Source: Vibrio rarus
GTDB taxonomy: Bacteria; Pseudomonadota; Gammaproteobacteria; Enterobacterales; Vibrionaceae
Direction: 5' to 3'
Length of the DNA stretch: 64,000 nt
Assembly (NCBI RefSeq): GCF_024347075.1
Contig: NZ_AP024900.1
Coordinates: 2,728,001-2,792,000 of the forward strand
Under the pieces are notes generated by a model. The model was given only the letters and a program-made list of their open reading frames with translations, made no database searches and was not told the origin of the DNA. Shown piece after piece: positions 52,192 through 64,000 of the stretch (its first letter is position 1; each line of letters starts with the position of its first letter). The translations under genes and the position numbers were made by a program.

Positions 52192-52946
52192 GATTTACTT
52201 CCCTTTTTGCAAATATTGCACGCATCATCTTTGGCAATATCAAACTTATGTTGTGTTAATGTGCGCCCATCAAAAACCATTAATTGACCCGCTTGAATCA
52301 TTTCTGGTTTCACCAATGCCTGTATGGCATACATGGATTGGAGGCTAGCGATCATATTGACATTCGGCCCCATTACTCCAGATTCACTGCATTTACCCCC
52401 TTCACTGTCCTCTGTAAAAGGGTATAAGCAATGGTAGCAAGGACCATTATCTTGGTAGTCGAAATACACCAATTGCCCATCCCAGCCAATTGCTGCTCCA
52501 GACACTAGTGGGGTTTTCTTTGCTAGACAGGCTTTATTGATCTGCTGGCGAGTGGCAAAGTTATCAGTACAGTCAACCACTAAGTCGGCCATGCTTGCCT
52601 CAAGCATTAAGCTATCGAATTTCATTCGGCGATTAACACTGCGCACACTCACCATAGAATTTAACTGGCGAACGTGTTTAGCTAGAGCTTCACTTTTGGG
52701 CTGCCCAAGATCGCTCTCTCGATAACTAAGCTGACGATGTAGGTTACTTTCCTCTAATACGTCATCATCGCACAGCACCAGTTTGCCCACCCCAGCACCG
52801 GCAAGTTGCATGGCCACAGCACAACCCAGGCCACCACAACCAATGATTAATACACTGGATTCTATTAAGGACTTTTGCCCCACCTCTGCAATTTCTGGCA
52901 GCATTATTTGTCGCTGATAACGAATAAACTCTTTATCGGTTAACAT
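52188..52946 (-). CDS. thiF: ThiS adenylyltransferase ThiF
   Basis: ThiF activates the ThiS C-terminus with ATP and passes sulfur to it. From the ATG at 52946 the protein is 252 residues. It has the nucleotide loop GCGGLG (about 36-41), the adenylation segment NLHRQLSYRESDLGQPKSE, zinc cysteines at 170, 173, 243 and 246 (CYHC and CNIC), and the catalytic-loop Cys186 in GGKCSESG. GAGG eight bases upstream chooses this ATG over two upstream ones (52958, 52970). It overlaps thiE by 14 bases. Confidence 0.95.
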   Translation of the reverse strand: MLTDKEFIRYQRQIMLPEIAEVGQKSLIESSVLIIGCGGLGCAVAMQLAGAGVGKLVLCDDDVLEESNLHRQLSYRESDLGQPKSEALAKHVRQLNSMVSVRSVNRRMKFDSLMLEASMADLVVDCTDNFATRQQINKACLAKKTPLVSGAAIGWDGQLVYFDYQDNGPCYHCLYPFTEDSEGGKCSESGVMGPNVNMIASLQSMYAIQALVKPEMIQAGQLMVFDGRTLTQHKFDIAKDDACNICKKGSKS

Positions 52947-54102
52947 CAATAGCCTCATGCTTTTCGGCATTGAACAAGTTTTGAAACTGCTGCACTACCT
53001 CGGCCTTATTTGTGGCTAACGTCACCGCCCTAACCACTGCAACGCTCGTTACTCCAGTTTTTATTACCTGTGGAGCACGAGACATATCTATCCCACCAAT
53101 GGCCACGCTAGGTAATGTAAACCCTCGCTGCTTGCCTATGGATGCAATTAACTTTTGATACAAGTTAAGCTTGATAAGACCCTGAGGAGAAGACGGCATA
53201 TCTTTAGTAGTGGTGGGGAATATATGCCCAAGAGCTAAATAAGATGGCTTGTATTGCAGAGCATTAATGATCTCGAAATAGCCATGAGTTGATATACCTA
53301 AGCCAATATCACTACTCAATAAACTGCTATCTTCAATTGCGGCAAGATCTTCTTGACCAAGGTGAATGCATGATGCTTGATGTTCAATAGCCAGTTGCCA
53401 ATAGTCATTAATAACTATATCCACCGCATATTGACGACCAAGCTCTATGGCACGTTTTACATCCTCTGCCACTTCAGAAGGAGATTTATCTTTTACCCTC
53501 AATTGCAGAATTTTAACCCCGCTAGTGATCAACTCTTCAACCAACTCAACCGTATCAACTACAGGGTATAAGCCAAAACACTGCGATGGTTTTCGTTCTA
53601 TAACTTGAACTTGCTTATTGGATAATCGCGGAAAATAATTGATTTGGCTCGGCCACGTTTCACATGAAACATGTAAAGCACTTCGGGATAACAGCGCCGA
53701 GTCTTCAATAGTGAAGCCCAAAGAGATAGATGTAAGTAGCCAAGCCATATACGATTCATCCGACTGATTGTAATCAGAAGCCCTGTAATGCCACTCAAAA
53801 ATGCGGCCATCAGAAAGCTGAACTACGTCCTTACCTTGTGATGATGAGAGGGTTATAGAGGCAAACAGGGCATTATCGTTATTGCTAATATCTATTTGAA
53901 TATGACTGTGACCGTCTTGCTTTATTGAAAAGTAAAACCGCTGTTGCTGCATAGCCACTGAGAATTTGTCACTTTCGACAACCTCAGGAGTCACACCCGA
54001 AAAGCCTGCGAACTGCGCTTTTTCTCTAACACTTTTCATCGCACATGGAAAAGCTTGAATGGCAGTTGGGAATTGAATAAAACTATTGTGTGGGGATTCC
54101 AT
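52933..54102 (-). CDS. thiE: thiamine-phosphate synthase with long N-terminal extension
   Basis: ThiE couples the pyrimidine diphosphate and thiazole phosphate to thiamine phosphate. The 389-residue protein is nearly twice the usual size (about 210). The catalytic TIM-barrel starts near residue 175 (CFGLYPVVDTVELVEEL) and has QLRVKDKS (200), NDYW (232), HLGQEDL (247), GISTHG and the phosphate loop AIGGIDM. Residues 1-170 form an extension with no motif I can name, ending in a CETWPSQINYFP segment. Long ThiE forms are known in vibrios. It is the first gene after the TPP riboswitch; AAGGAT precedes the ATG. Confidence 0.92.
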   Translation of the reverse strand: MESPHNSFIQFPTAIQAFPCAMKSVREKAQFAGFSGVTPEVVESDKFSVAMQQQRFYFSIKQDGHSHIQIDISNNDNALFASITLSSSQGKDVVQLSDGRIFEWHYRASDYNQSDESYMAWLLTSISLGFTIEDSALLSRSALHVSCETWPSQINYFPRLSNKQVQVIERKPSQCFGLYPVVDTVELVEELITSGVKILQLRVKDKSPSEVAEDVKRAIELGRQYAVDIVINDYWQLAIEHQASCIHLGQEDLAAIEDSSLLSSDIGLGISTHGYFEIINALQYKPSYLALGHIFPTTTKDMPSSPQGLIKLNLYQKLIASIGKQRGFTLPSVAIGGIDMSRAPQVIKTGVTSVAVVRAVTLATNKAEVVQQFQNLFNAEKHEAIDVNR

Positions 54103-54195
54103 CGCCCTATCCTTCTGTAAAAAACACAGCTTGCCGGATAGATTGATGGTAGCGGTACTGAAAAAGACGATTCACTACCAAATAGGATTGACCAC

Positions 54196-54292
54196 CTTGT
54201 TTCCTTCGCAGGTATTATCCTGTATCAGGTTCCACGGATTCCGTATTCACGGTCTCAGCATCTTGTGATAAACACTTCAGCACTCCGACAAG
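54196..54292 (-). promoter_or_regulatory. TPP riboswitch (thi box)
   Basis: On the minus strand the conserved THI elements appear in order: CTTGTCGGAGTGC, GCTGAGACC, CCGTGGAACCTGAT and GATAATACCTGCGAAGGAAAC. The closing P1 stem is CTTGT / ACAAG. It lies about 95 bases before thiE. Binding of thiamine pyrophosphate shuts down the thiEFSGH operon. Confidence 0.95.
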
Positions 54293-54337
54293 CAGGCCTA
54301 TTATATAGAAACTACAAAAAGAACAAAGTAAACAAGC

Positions 54338-54721
54338 TTAATTTTTGAATACTAAATGAAAACCTATCATTGCAGCAGAAATACTGAAAATAACGTTGAG
54401 CATAATATTCAAGCCTGCTTTCCAATAATCACCTTGTTGGAACATCAGAACATTATCCATAGAGAAGGTAGAAAACGTCGTTAGGGCACCTAAAAAACCT
54501 AAGCCAATAATTTGGCGCCATGGGTCAACCGCAATAGCCTCATTTTCAAACAAAGCGATCAGTGTTCCCATAATGAATGAACCAGCAATATTGACGGTTA
54601 AAGTACCATATGGAAATCCCCTACCTAAAAGAATTATGCAAAGCTCTGATATTAAATAACGTGAGCAGGCACCAAAAGCGCCACCTATTGCAATAAAACC
54701 CAACGTTGCTAGCTGTCCCAT
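54338..54721 (-). CDS. crcB: fluoride ion channel/exporter CrcB
   Basis: CrcB (Fluc) is a small dual-topology fluoride channel of the inner membrane. The 127-residue protein has four hydrophobic segments. The family motifs are GGAFGACSRYLIS, PYGTLTVNIAGSFIMG (with the conserved Asn) and GFLGALTTFSTFSMD, which contains the phenylalanine-box region. I do not see a fluoride riboswitch upstream. It is a single gene. Confidence 0.94.
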   Translation of the reverse strand: MGQLATLGFIAIGGAFGACSRYLISELCIILLGRGFPYGTLTVNIAGSFIMGTLIALFENEAIAVDPWRQIIGLGFLGALTTFSTFSMDNVLMFQQGDYWKAGLNIMLNVIFSISAAMIGFHLVFKN

Positions 54722-55328
54722 TCCTATCTATCTCCTCAGAAAGTAGTTCACATTTAAAAAGTTACACCTGTCACTTATTGGTGATTATATGTGATGTTGA
54801 TCAATAGCATAGCAAACATATGCATCCGATATAGTGCAAAAGTTTAGATTGCAGAAAATAGCAACAGTTTGCGGATAGGTAGAAAAATAGTGCATGGATG
54901 ATAATTTGCGTAACCATCTTGTTGGCTAGAGTGCGGATTTACTTCGGCGATAACGTCGATAAAACTGGCGTTGACAATTGGGTTTGAAGTGCTGACTTTA
55001 GTAACTAAATCTCGACTACAGCCTACCCTACTAGCGATAGAATCTGCACATCAGAATTACCAAAAAGCCCGTCATATTAACGGAACCCACTGACTAGTGA
55101 TCACTGTTCTTTAAAACTGAAAGCTATATTGATCAAAGAACCTAGTGCGCCCCTCTTTTGCCCCCTACAGCAAGACTATTAAGCTTGATATTTCATACCA
55201 AGCGCAATCATGGATATTCCGACACTTACTGGATTAATTACAGATGTAGACACTTTTTAAAGTGCATATTTCGGAGCATTCCGATCAGTCATTTCCCCGC
55301 TGATCGCAATCACCGAAATACGCATTTA
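54722..55328. other. gene-free flank left of the insertion sequence
   Basis: About 600 A/T-rich bases without a credible gene. The last part (55263-55323) has a nested inverted repeat: outer arms GCATATTTCGG / CCGAAATACGC with one mismatch, inner arms GATCAG / CTGATC. A TGTAGACAC-type sequence is just before it at 55244. This may be the decayed end of another mobile element; I cannot identify it. Confidence 0.4.
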
Positions 55329-55343
55329 TACCATTCTGCTTAA

Positions 55344-55871
55344 TTAGTTGGTCAGATTAATCCACTGTCTTGTGCACATGTTTGTAACTCGTTCTGGTAG
55401 GGCTAAGAAGTCATTCCATGCCTTACTTACGCAATCTACGATGTCATTGAAACCAGTAAATGTTTTATTCGCCAAGTGATGCTGCCTCATCCAACTCCAC
55501 ACTTGCTCTATAGGGTTCAACTCTGGTGCATATGGTGGAATTTTGAGAATCGAAACATTCTCTAAATTGTCTGCTAACTCTTCCGTGTGCCACCCTGCAC
55601 CATCCATAACCACTAACGCGTGCCTGCCAGATAACGTTGCTTTCGAGACTTGCTCTAGATGCAATTGCATGACTTCTTTATTGGCACACGGAACAACGAG
55701 AGCTTCACCAATCCCTCGACTAGGGCATACGGAACCAAATAGGTAACTGTATTCAAATTGTTTTTGCTGGATGGCTTCTGGCCTTGTTCCTTTCGTCGCC
55801 CATAATTTGGTCGTTGTGTTCTGTTGACCAAATCGAGCTTCGTCTTGAAACCAAACATCGACAGTATTCAA
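55344..55871 (-). CDS. IS630-family transposase, DDE catalytic part (OrfB)
   Basis: A 175-residue reading frame with the DDE_3 catalytic triad: Asp in WFQDEARFG, Asp in LVVMDGAGWH, Glu in ELNPIEQVW. The frame begins without a good start codon or ribosome site and continues upstream as FQIETIFKIPGHVALNTV. So it is probably made as a fusion with OrfA by a +1 shift at TTTTAAAAAAATT (about 55912-55925). If no slippage occurs, the transposase is broken by a one-base insertion. Confidence 0.85.
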   Translation of the reverse strand: MNTVDVWFQDEARFGQQNTTTKLWATKGTRPEAIQQKQFEYSYLFGSVCPSRGIGEALVVPCANKEVMQLHLEQVSKATLSGRHALVVMDGAGWHTEELADNLENVSILKIPPYAPELNPIEQVWSWMRQHHLANKTFTGFNDIVDCVSKAWNDFLALPERVTNMCTRQWINLTN

Positions 55872-55890
55872 AGCAACATGGCCGGGGATC

Positions 55891-56379
55891 TTAAAGATCG
55901 TTTCGATTTGGAATTTTTTTAAAATCTTCTTGGGTTTGCTTGGATTGCTTAGGATGCTTTGAGCGTGAGGTTATCCATGAAAAGCCGAGCTTTTTCAGTA
56001 GTACATAGACGGAATCAAGGTGATACGTTTTGCCAAAATGATCTTCGATATAACTACGGACATCCATGCCAGTCAGGCGACCACCTGATGGTTTGACGGA
56101 ATTTTCATTAATAAATATGGATAACTGCTGCTTTTGCGCAGATGAAAGATAAGAACGTCGACCTGTTCTAGGTTTATCTTTTAGACCTTCAAATCCTTGC
56201 TCAAGAAAAGTGGCGACCCACTTATTAACACTTGTTCGGCTCACTTTAAGAAACTTGGCAGTTTGTGTTCGTGAGTGACCATCTTGTATGTGAGAAAGTG
56301 CAAGTAAACGCATCTTCATTTGATTCGACTTTTGTTTACGGGCAAGTGATTTAAAGTCAGTATTTCTTAAGTCATTCAT
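55891..56379 (-). CDS. IS630-family transposase, DNA-binding part (OrfA)
   Basis: A 162-residue frame with a helix-turn-helix (SRTQTAKFLKVSRTSVNKWV, about residues 35-54), the GLKDKPRTGR linker and a winged-helix segment ending LKKLGFSWITSRSKHP. It is the N-terminal half of an IS630 transposase. The frame ends 20 bases before OrfB, after the A7 run where a frame change would join the two. Confidence 0.85.
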   Translation of the reverse strand: MNDLRNTDFKSLARKQKSNQMKMRLLALSHIQDGHSRTQTAKFLKVSRTSVNKWVATFLEQGFEGLKDKPRTGRRSYLSSAQKQQLSIFINENSVKPSGGRLTGMDVRSYIEDHFGKTYHLDSVYVLLKKLGFSWITSRSKHPKQSKQTQEDFKKIPNRNDL

Positions 56380-56440
56380 ATCGGTTAAGTGAGCTATATT
56401 CGAATGATATAATTAGATCATATTTTTAGGCAGAATGGTA

Positions 56441-56890
56441 TTAAAGCTAGGATACGAAAAAGGATTGAGGCATCGACTCTTTAACTGTTTGTATTTACCT
56501 TACTCAGGCGCAACGTCATAGCAAGGAGCAGTAGTGAGATATGTGCTATATCGACTTTTTGTTTAAAGTCGCTGAGATCATCTTCTAGGCGCTATCAAAC
56601 GTGTCTTTGGTACATGTTGCCATCATTTTTACCGCAGAGTAAATCACTGATCAGTCTAGCTTGTTAAAACACTTGATAGCCGCATTGAAGTTCACGATTG
56701 TAGAATAAAATATTCGCCTTATTATCGTGTATTTTTCTTATGCTCCGCTTTGTGAGCAAACTAAAGAAAAAACTAAGCGAATGAAATATTTTGGGGTACC
56801 GATTCAAGTGTACAACAGCGAATTGAGATATTTATAAAGATACAATTGACTCACCTCATTGGATTTGAAGTGATTTATTAGTTTATAAAC
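56441..56890. other. gene-free flank right of the insertion sequence
   Basis: About 450 A/T-rich bases with no credible reading frame, promoter or RNA that I can identify. With the left flank it forms about 1 kb of empty DNA into which the IS element inserted. Confidence 0.5.
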
Positions 56891-56920
56891 AAAAAAAGCC
56901 CCTGATAAATCAGGGGCTTA
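56891..56920 (-). terminator. terminator of rrn operon 2
   Basis: A perfect 10-bp stem AAGCCCCTGA / TCAGGGGCTT with a four-base loop and a seven-base T run on the minus strand, five bases after tRNA-Ser. Confidence 0.93.
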
Positions 56921-56924
56921 AATG

Positions 56925-57015
56925 TGGCGGAGAGATAGGGATTTGAACCCTAGAACCGCTATTAACGGTTGCCGGTTTTCAAGACCGGTGCTTTCGACCA
57001 CTCAGCCATCTCTCC
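56925..57015 (-). tRNA. tRNA-Ser (UGA), distal tRNA of rrn operon 2
   Basis: A 91-base class II tRNA with the long variable arm, acceptor GGAGAGA / TCTCTCC, anticodon TGA in CTTGAAA, G discriminator and encoded CCA. It follows the 5S gene and precedes the terminator. Confidence 0.97.
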
Positions 57016-57095
57016 ACAAATTGTTACTAGTTAAGGTCTTACGATTGCCTTATCCAGTTTTTGTCTTTAGATATAAAATCTAAAAACTTAATTAA

Positions 57096-57214
57096 AGCCT
57101 GGCGATGTCCTACTCTCACATGGGGAAGCCCCACACTACCATCGGCGCTATTGTGTTTCACTTCTGAGTTCGGCATGGAATCAGGTGGGTCCACAACGCT
57201 ATGGTCGCCAAGCA
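57096..57214 (-). rRNA. rrf: 5S ribosomal RNA, rrn operon 2
   Basis: About 119 bases, the same sequence as 19065-19183. It starts TGCTTGGCGACCATAGCG and ends ACATCGCCAGGC. Confidence 0.97.
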
Positions 57215-57442
57215 AATCTGTTATATCCGCTTGCTCTAATGCATAATTTCGGCGTTACCTTGCTCGTTTGTTCAGTCATTTACATCAGTAAATTCCTTCT
57301 CAAGCCTCACAAGCTGCCTTGAACTTAAGCATTAGCGCTACGCTAAGCAGATATTTAAAATTCGGAAAACTGTTATTTAAAAGTTCGTATACACATTCAA
57401 TCTGTTCTTTCTTTGAGTCCATCAAAACCCCTTGGGTGTTGT

Positions 57443-60332
<2,890 letters not shown>

Positions 60333-60621
60333 ATACAACCCCAAAGGGTCTTGCTATCGCAATACGCTTGCTACGGCGTAGTATGACGTTTCCAAGGTGC
60401 GTTATCTCTTTATTATGAGCGAGATAACATTCGATTTTGCCGGACTCAAATTACACACCTACTTAAAGTAGATGTCCTTTTTTGTTCTACTTTTTTAAAA
60501 AAAGTGGAAATAAAAAGGCAAGAACACTTGAATGTGTGTTGGTACCTAACAATAAATTGTTAGGATTTGAGAACTTTTAAATTTGAATATTGTTAATCAA
60601 ACAATATTCGTCAGCTTTCCA

Positions 60622-60636
60622 AATTGTTAAAGAGCG
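60622..60636 (-). promoter_or_regulatory. boxA antitermination site in the 16S-23S spacer, operon 2
   Basis: CGCTCTTTAACAATT on the minus strand, between the three spacer tRNAs and 23S. The two spacers are nearly identical on the 23S side up to this site and diverge just beyond it. Confidence 0.75.
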
Positions 60637-60705
60637 AGATTCAAACAAATGAACCATTTTTAAACACACTTTCCTCTCTATTTCCTAAAGAAGTGTACTT
60701 AAAGA

Positions 60706-60781
60706 TGGTGGGCGATACTGGGCTCGAACCAGTGACCCCCTCCTTGTAAGGGAGGTGCTCTCCCAACTGAGCTAATCGCCC
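60706..60781 (-). tRNA. tRNA-Val (UAC) in the spacer of rrn operon 2
   Basis: A 76-base cloverleaf with acceptor GGGCGAT / ATCGCCC, anticodon TAC in CTTACAA and encoded CCA. Confidence 0.97.
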
Positions 60782-60825
60782 ACATTGTTTTGCTGTTATT
60801 CACAGCTTCCTCTGTGGGGAGGAAA

Positions 60826-60901
60826 TGGTGGGTCGTGCAGGATTCGAACCTGCGACCAATTGATTAAAAGTCAACTGCTCTACCAGCTGAGCTAACGACC
60901 C
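60826..60901 (-). tRNA. tRNA-Lys (UUU) in the spacer of rrn operon 2
   Basis: A 76-base cloverleaf with acceptor GGGTCGT / ACGACCC, anticodon TTT in CTTTTAA and encoded CCA. Confidence 0.97.
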
Positions 60902-60903
60902 AA

Positions 60904-60979
60904 TGGTATCCCGTAGGGGAGTCGAACCCCTGTTACCGCCGTGAAAGGGCGGTGTCCTAGGCCTCTAGACGAACGGGAC
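60904..60979 (-). tRNA. tRNA-Glu (UUC) in the spacer of rrn operon 2
   Basis: A 76-base cloverleaf with acceptor GTCCCGT / ACGGGAT (last pair G-U), anticodon TTC in CTTTCAC and encoded CCA. It is separated from tRNA-Lys by only two bases. Confidence 0.97.
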
Positions 60980-61105
60980 ACTAGATTTACTTTCACTTTA
61001 AAAGTGAAAACAAACTGTTGAAATGTCTTGGGAGACATTTCTAAATCTCTCTACTTTCTAAACCATATCAATCTGTGTGGACACTCATCGTGAGTAATCA
61101 TCGTA

Positions 61106-62660
<1,555 letters not shown>

Positions 62661-62919
62661 AAGTTTTTGTGTTCCGAAGAACGGCTCAATGAATACTGAC
62701 TTCAAAACTGTTCCTTACTCGAAAGTAAGAAGTAATTTTAAAGCTATTATCGTTCCAACAGAACGATAATGAATTGACTGTGCTCTTATTGGTTTTCACT
62801 TTTAAAAAAGTAAAATAAAACAGCTCAAGGCTGATTTCCAATTTGATTTTGGTCACTCAGTTCATTGATAAATCTTTTCGATTATCATCAACGAGTGCCC
62901 ACACAGATTGATAGGTTTA

Positions 62920-62934
62920 AATTGTTAAAGAGCG
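62920..62934 (-). promoter_or_regulatory. leader boxA of rrn operon 2
   Basis: CGCTCTTTAACAATT on the minus strand in the leader. The leader 62661-63104 holds no gene. It is nearly identical to that of operon 1 up to this site, then diverges until the promoter. Confidence 0.72.
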
Positions 62935-63104
62935 TACTTTCGAGGCTTACCTCTCAAGTGGACGGCTATTCTAGCGCTTTGAACTTCAGTGTCAAACACT
63001 TTTTTGAATTTATTTTCGAAGAGAAGTTAAACTCAAATTGTCCAGCTACTTAGCCTACTGGAACACTGCGAAGCGTTGTCGCTGTTGCCGTGTCAGTGGG
63101 GCGC

Positions 63105-63132
63105 ATTATAGAGATACCAGTCACATTGGCAA
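63105..63132 (-). promoter_or_regulatory. rrn P1-type promoter, operon 2
   Basis: On the minus strand: -35 TTGCCA, 16-base spacer and -10 TATAAT, with discriminator GCGCCCC, the same as in operon 1. The spacer sequence differs at a few positions. Confidence 0.85.
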
Positions 63133-63246
63133 GCGTTTTTTTATAAGATATTGCTGTTTTCTTATTGTATGTTCATCAATTAGGCAGAAGAGGCTTTTTT
63201 TGCTAGTTTGATAACATTATTCATACAGTTTTAATGGAGTTTTACC

Positions 63247-63795
63247 ATGAGTTCTTTACGTAATTTTAAAGGAATATCCCCCACTATAGGCGCTGGGGTC
63301 TATATTGACGATTCCGCGGTTATCGTGGGAGATGTACAAATAGGTAAAGATTCGAGCATATGGCCACAAGTTGCTGCTCGAGGCGACGTTAATCATATTC
63401 ATATTGGCACTCGCACTAATATCCAAGATGGCTCAGTTCTGCATGTGACGCACAAAAATCCTGCCAACCCTAATGGCTACCCTCTTATTATTGGCGATGA
63501 GGTTACTGTCGGCCATTTAGTTATGCTGCATGGCTGTATCATTAAAGATAGAGTACTGGTTGGTATGAACAGCACGATCTTAGACGGTGCTGTTATAGAA
63601 AGTGATGTGTTTATTGGTGCTGGGAGCTTAGTACCGCCCAACAAAGTACTGCAGAGCGGTTATCTATATGTAGGACGCCCAGTGAAGCAGGTAAGAGCTC
63701 TTACTGAGGATGAAATGGCTTTCTTAGCTAAGTCTGCCGATAACTATGTTCAGAATAAAAATGATTATCTAAACGAGGTACATAACCTTAATTAA
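63247..63795 (+). CDS. yrdA: gamma-carbonic anhydrase family protein (YrdA)
   Basis: A 182-residue left-handed beta-helix protein built of hexapeptide repeats (VGDVQIGKDSSIWP, IHIGTRTNIQDGSVLHV, IGDEVTVGHLVMLHGCII). The zinc-binding histidines of the gamma-carbonic anhydrase family are visible in VLHVTH and GHLVMLHGC. Carbonic anhydrase activity is often weak or absent in YrdA-type members. AATGGAG precedes the start. The stop overlaps the convergent DUF1488 gene by eight bases. Confidence 0.9.
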   Translation: MSSLRNFKGISPTIGAGVYIDDSAVIVGDVQIGKDSSIWPQVAARGDVNHIHIGTRTNIQDGSVLHVTHKNPANPNGYPLIIGDEVTVGHLVMLHGCIIKDRVLVGMNSTILDGAVIESDVFIGAGSLVPPNKVLQSGYLYVGRPVKQVRALTEDEMAFLAKSADNYVQNKNDYLNEVHNLN

Positions 63796-64000
63796 TTTCA
63801 ATTTGCCCGAGCTGATTGAACGCTTCGGCTTCAATTAGCTCTTCTGCTGTATCTTCTAAGTCAAAACGGTAGTCCGAGAAAACCTTCAAAGCAGTCTCTG
63901 CATCTTCTATGTGTACTTGTGCAAGATTCTCTAAATATTGCACAGCGACTAAGCACTCAATCAAACACCCCGATTGCTGCCCAGTAAAGATGACCACTTT
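63788..64000 (-). CDS. DUF1488 (YrdB-like) protein, C-terminal part (cut by window edge)
   Basis: About 70 C-terminal residues are inside the window (SGCLIECLVAVQYLENL, then AEELIEAEAFNQLGQIEIN). They match the small DUF1488 family that lies next to yrdA and aroE in enteric bacteria and vibrios. An internal GTG near 63997 is not a credible start; the true start lies beyond base 64000. Function unknown. Confidence 0.8.
   Translation of the reverse strand, partial: KVVIFTGQQSGCLIECLVAVQYLENLAQVHIEDAETALKVFSDYRFDLEDTAEELIEAEAFNQLGQIEIN

Larger units (their letters stand above)
55331..56438 (-). mobile_element. IS630-family insertion sequence
   Basis: A 1108-bp element bounded by inverted repeats CCATTCTGCTTAA / TTAGGCAGAATGG (13 bp, one mismatch) and flanked on both sides by TA, the target duplicated by IS630/Tc1-type transposons. 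It encodes a helix-turn-helix reading frame and a DDE endonuclease frame joined over an A7 run. It lies in gene-free DNA between crcB and the second rrn operon. Confidence 0.9.

Noticed and set aside
54722..54790. Fluoride riboswitch before crcB
   Set aside because: The conserved crcB-motif elements are not visible in the leader.
54722..55328. A thiC relic between crcB and the IS element
   Set aside because: No stretch in any frame resembles ThiC motifs, and the missing gene would be expected on the other side of the riboswitch.

Overview
The window is bacterial chromosome from a gammaproteobacterium, almost certainly Vibrionaceae. The evidence is gene content and order: ftsYEX-rpoH, vexRAB-ubiK-ilvC/ilvY, ubiD-ferredoxin-fre, thiEFSGH with a TPP riboswitch, a VarA-type site in front of a CsrB-like RNA, and closely spaced rrn operons. 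No genus or species can be fixed from the sequence alone. Apart from one insertion sequence, it reads as core genome with a small metal-stress locus.

Layout. 1-7.2 kb: ubiA (cut by the window edge), ubiC, glpG, glpE, a roughly 300-bp spacer with DnaA-box-like sites, rpoH, ftsX, ftsE, ftsY, then divergent rsmD and a small DUF1145 protein. 7.3-7.9 kb: a tRNA operon, Arg-His-Pro-His-Pro, with an obvious tandem duplication. 8.2-18.7 kb: cytochrome c5, rep, vexR-vexA-vexB with a perfect 26-bp operator palindrome, ubiK, ilvC and ilvY. 18.7-24.9 kb: first rrn operon on the minus strand, in transcription order 16S, tRNA-Ala(GGC), 23S, 5S, terminator, tRNA-Thr, second 5S. 24.9-37.9 kb: fre, ferredoxin, ubiD, an unknown exported protein, rho, trxA, rhlB-gppA, ybiB, yhhQ behind a preQ1-I-like riboswitch, a DUF3630 protein and recQ. 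38-45 kb: rarD, a LysE-family exporter, ggt, a CsrB-family RNA, a MarC-family gene and uvrD. 45.2-47.7 kb: a bufferin cluster (bufA-bufB-bufC-doxX). 47.7-54.7 kb: a small unknown gene, an aminopeptidase P, the thiEFSGH operon with its TPP riboswitch but without thiC, and crcB. 54.7-56.9 kb: non-coding, degenerate-looking DNA carrying an IS630-family element. 56.9-63.1 kb: second rrn operon, in transcription order 16S, tRNA-Glu, tRNA-Lys, tRNA-Val, 23S, 5S, tRNA-Ser. 63.2-64 kb: yrdA and the end of a DUF1488 gene.

How the parts relate. Several genes serve quinone biosynthesis (ubiA, ubiC, ubiD, ubiK, and fre as a flavin supplier). Others serve gene expression and stress (rpoH, rho, rhlB, gppA, CsrB), DNA repair (rep, uvrD, recQ), export or efflux (vexAB, rarD, LysE, crcB) and cofactor supply (thi, yhhQ).

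The most interesting items are the compact bufferin RiPP cluster with a hairpin between precursor and enzyme, the CsrB-family RNA with about 27 GGA motifs and an upstream response-regulator palindrome, the preQ1 riboswitch, the thi operon lacking thiC, and paired compensatory differences between the two rRNA operons. I did not find a system that I can defend as wholly undescribed.
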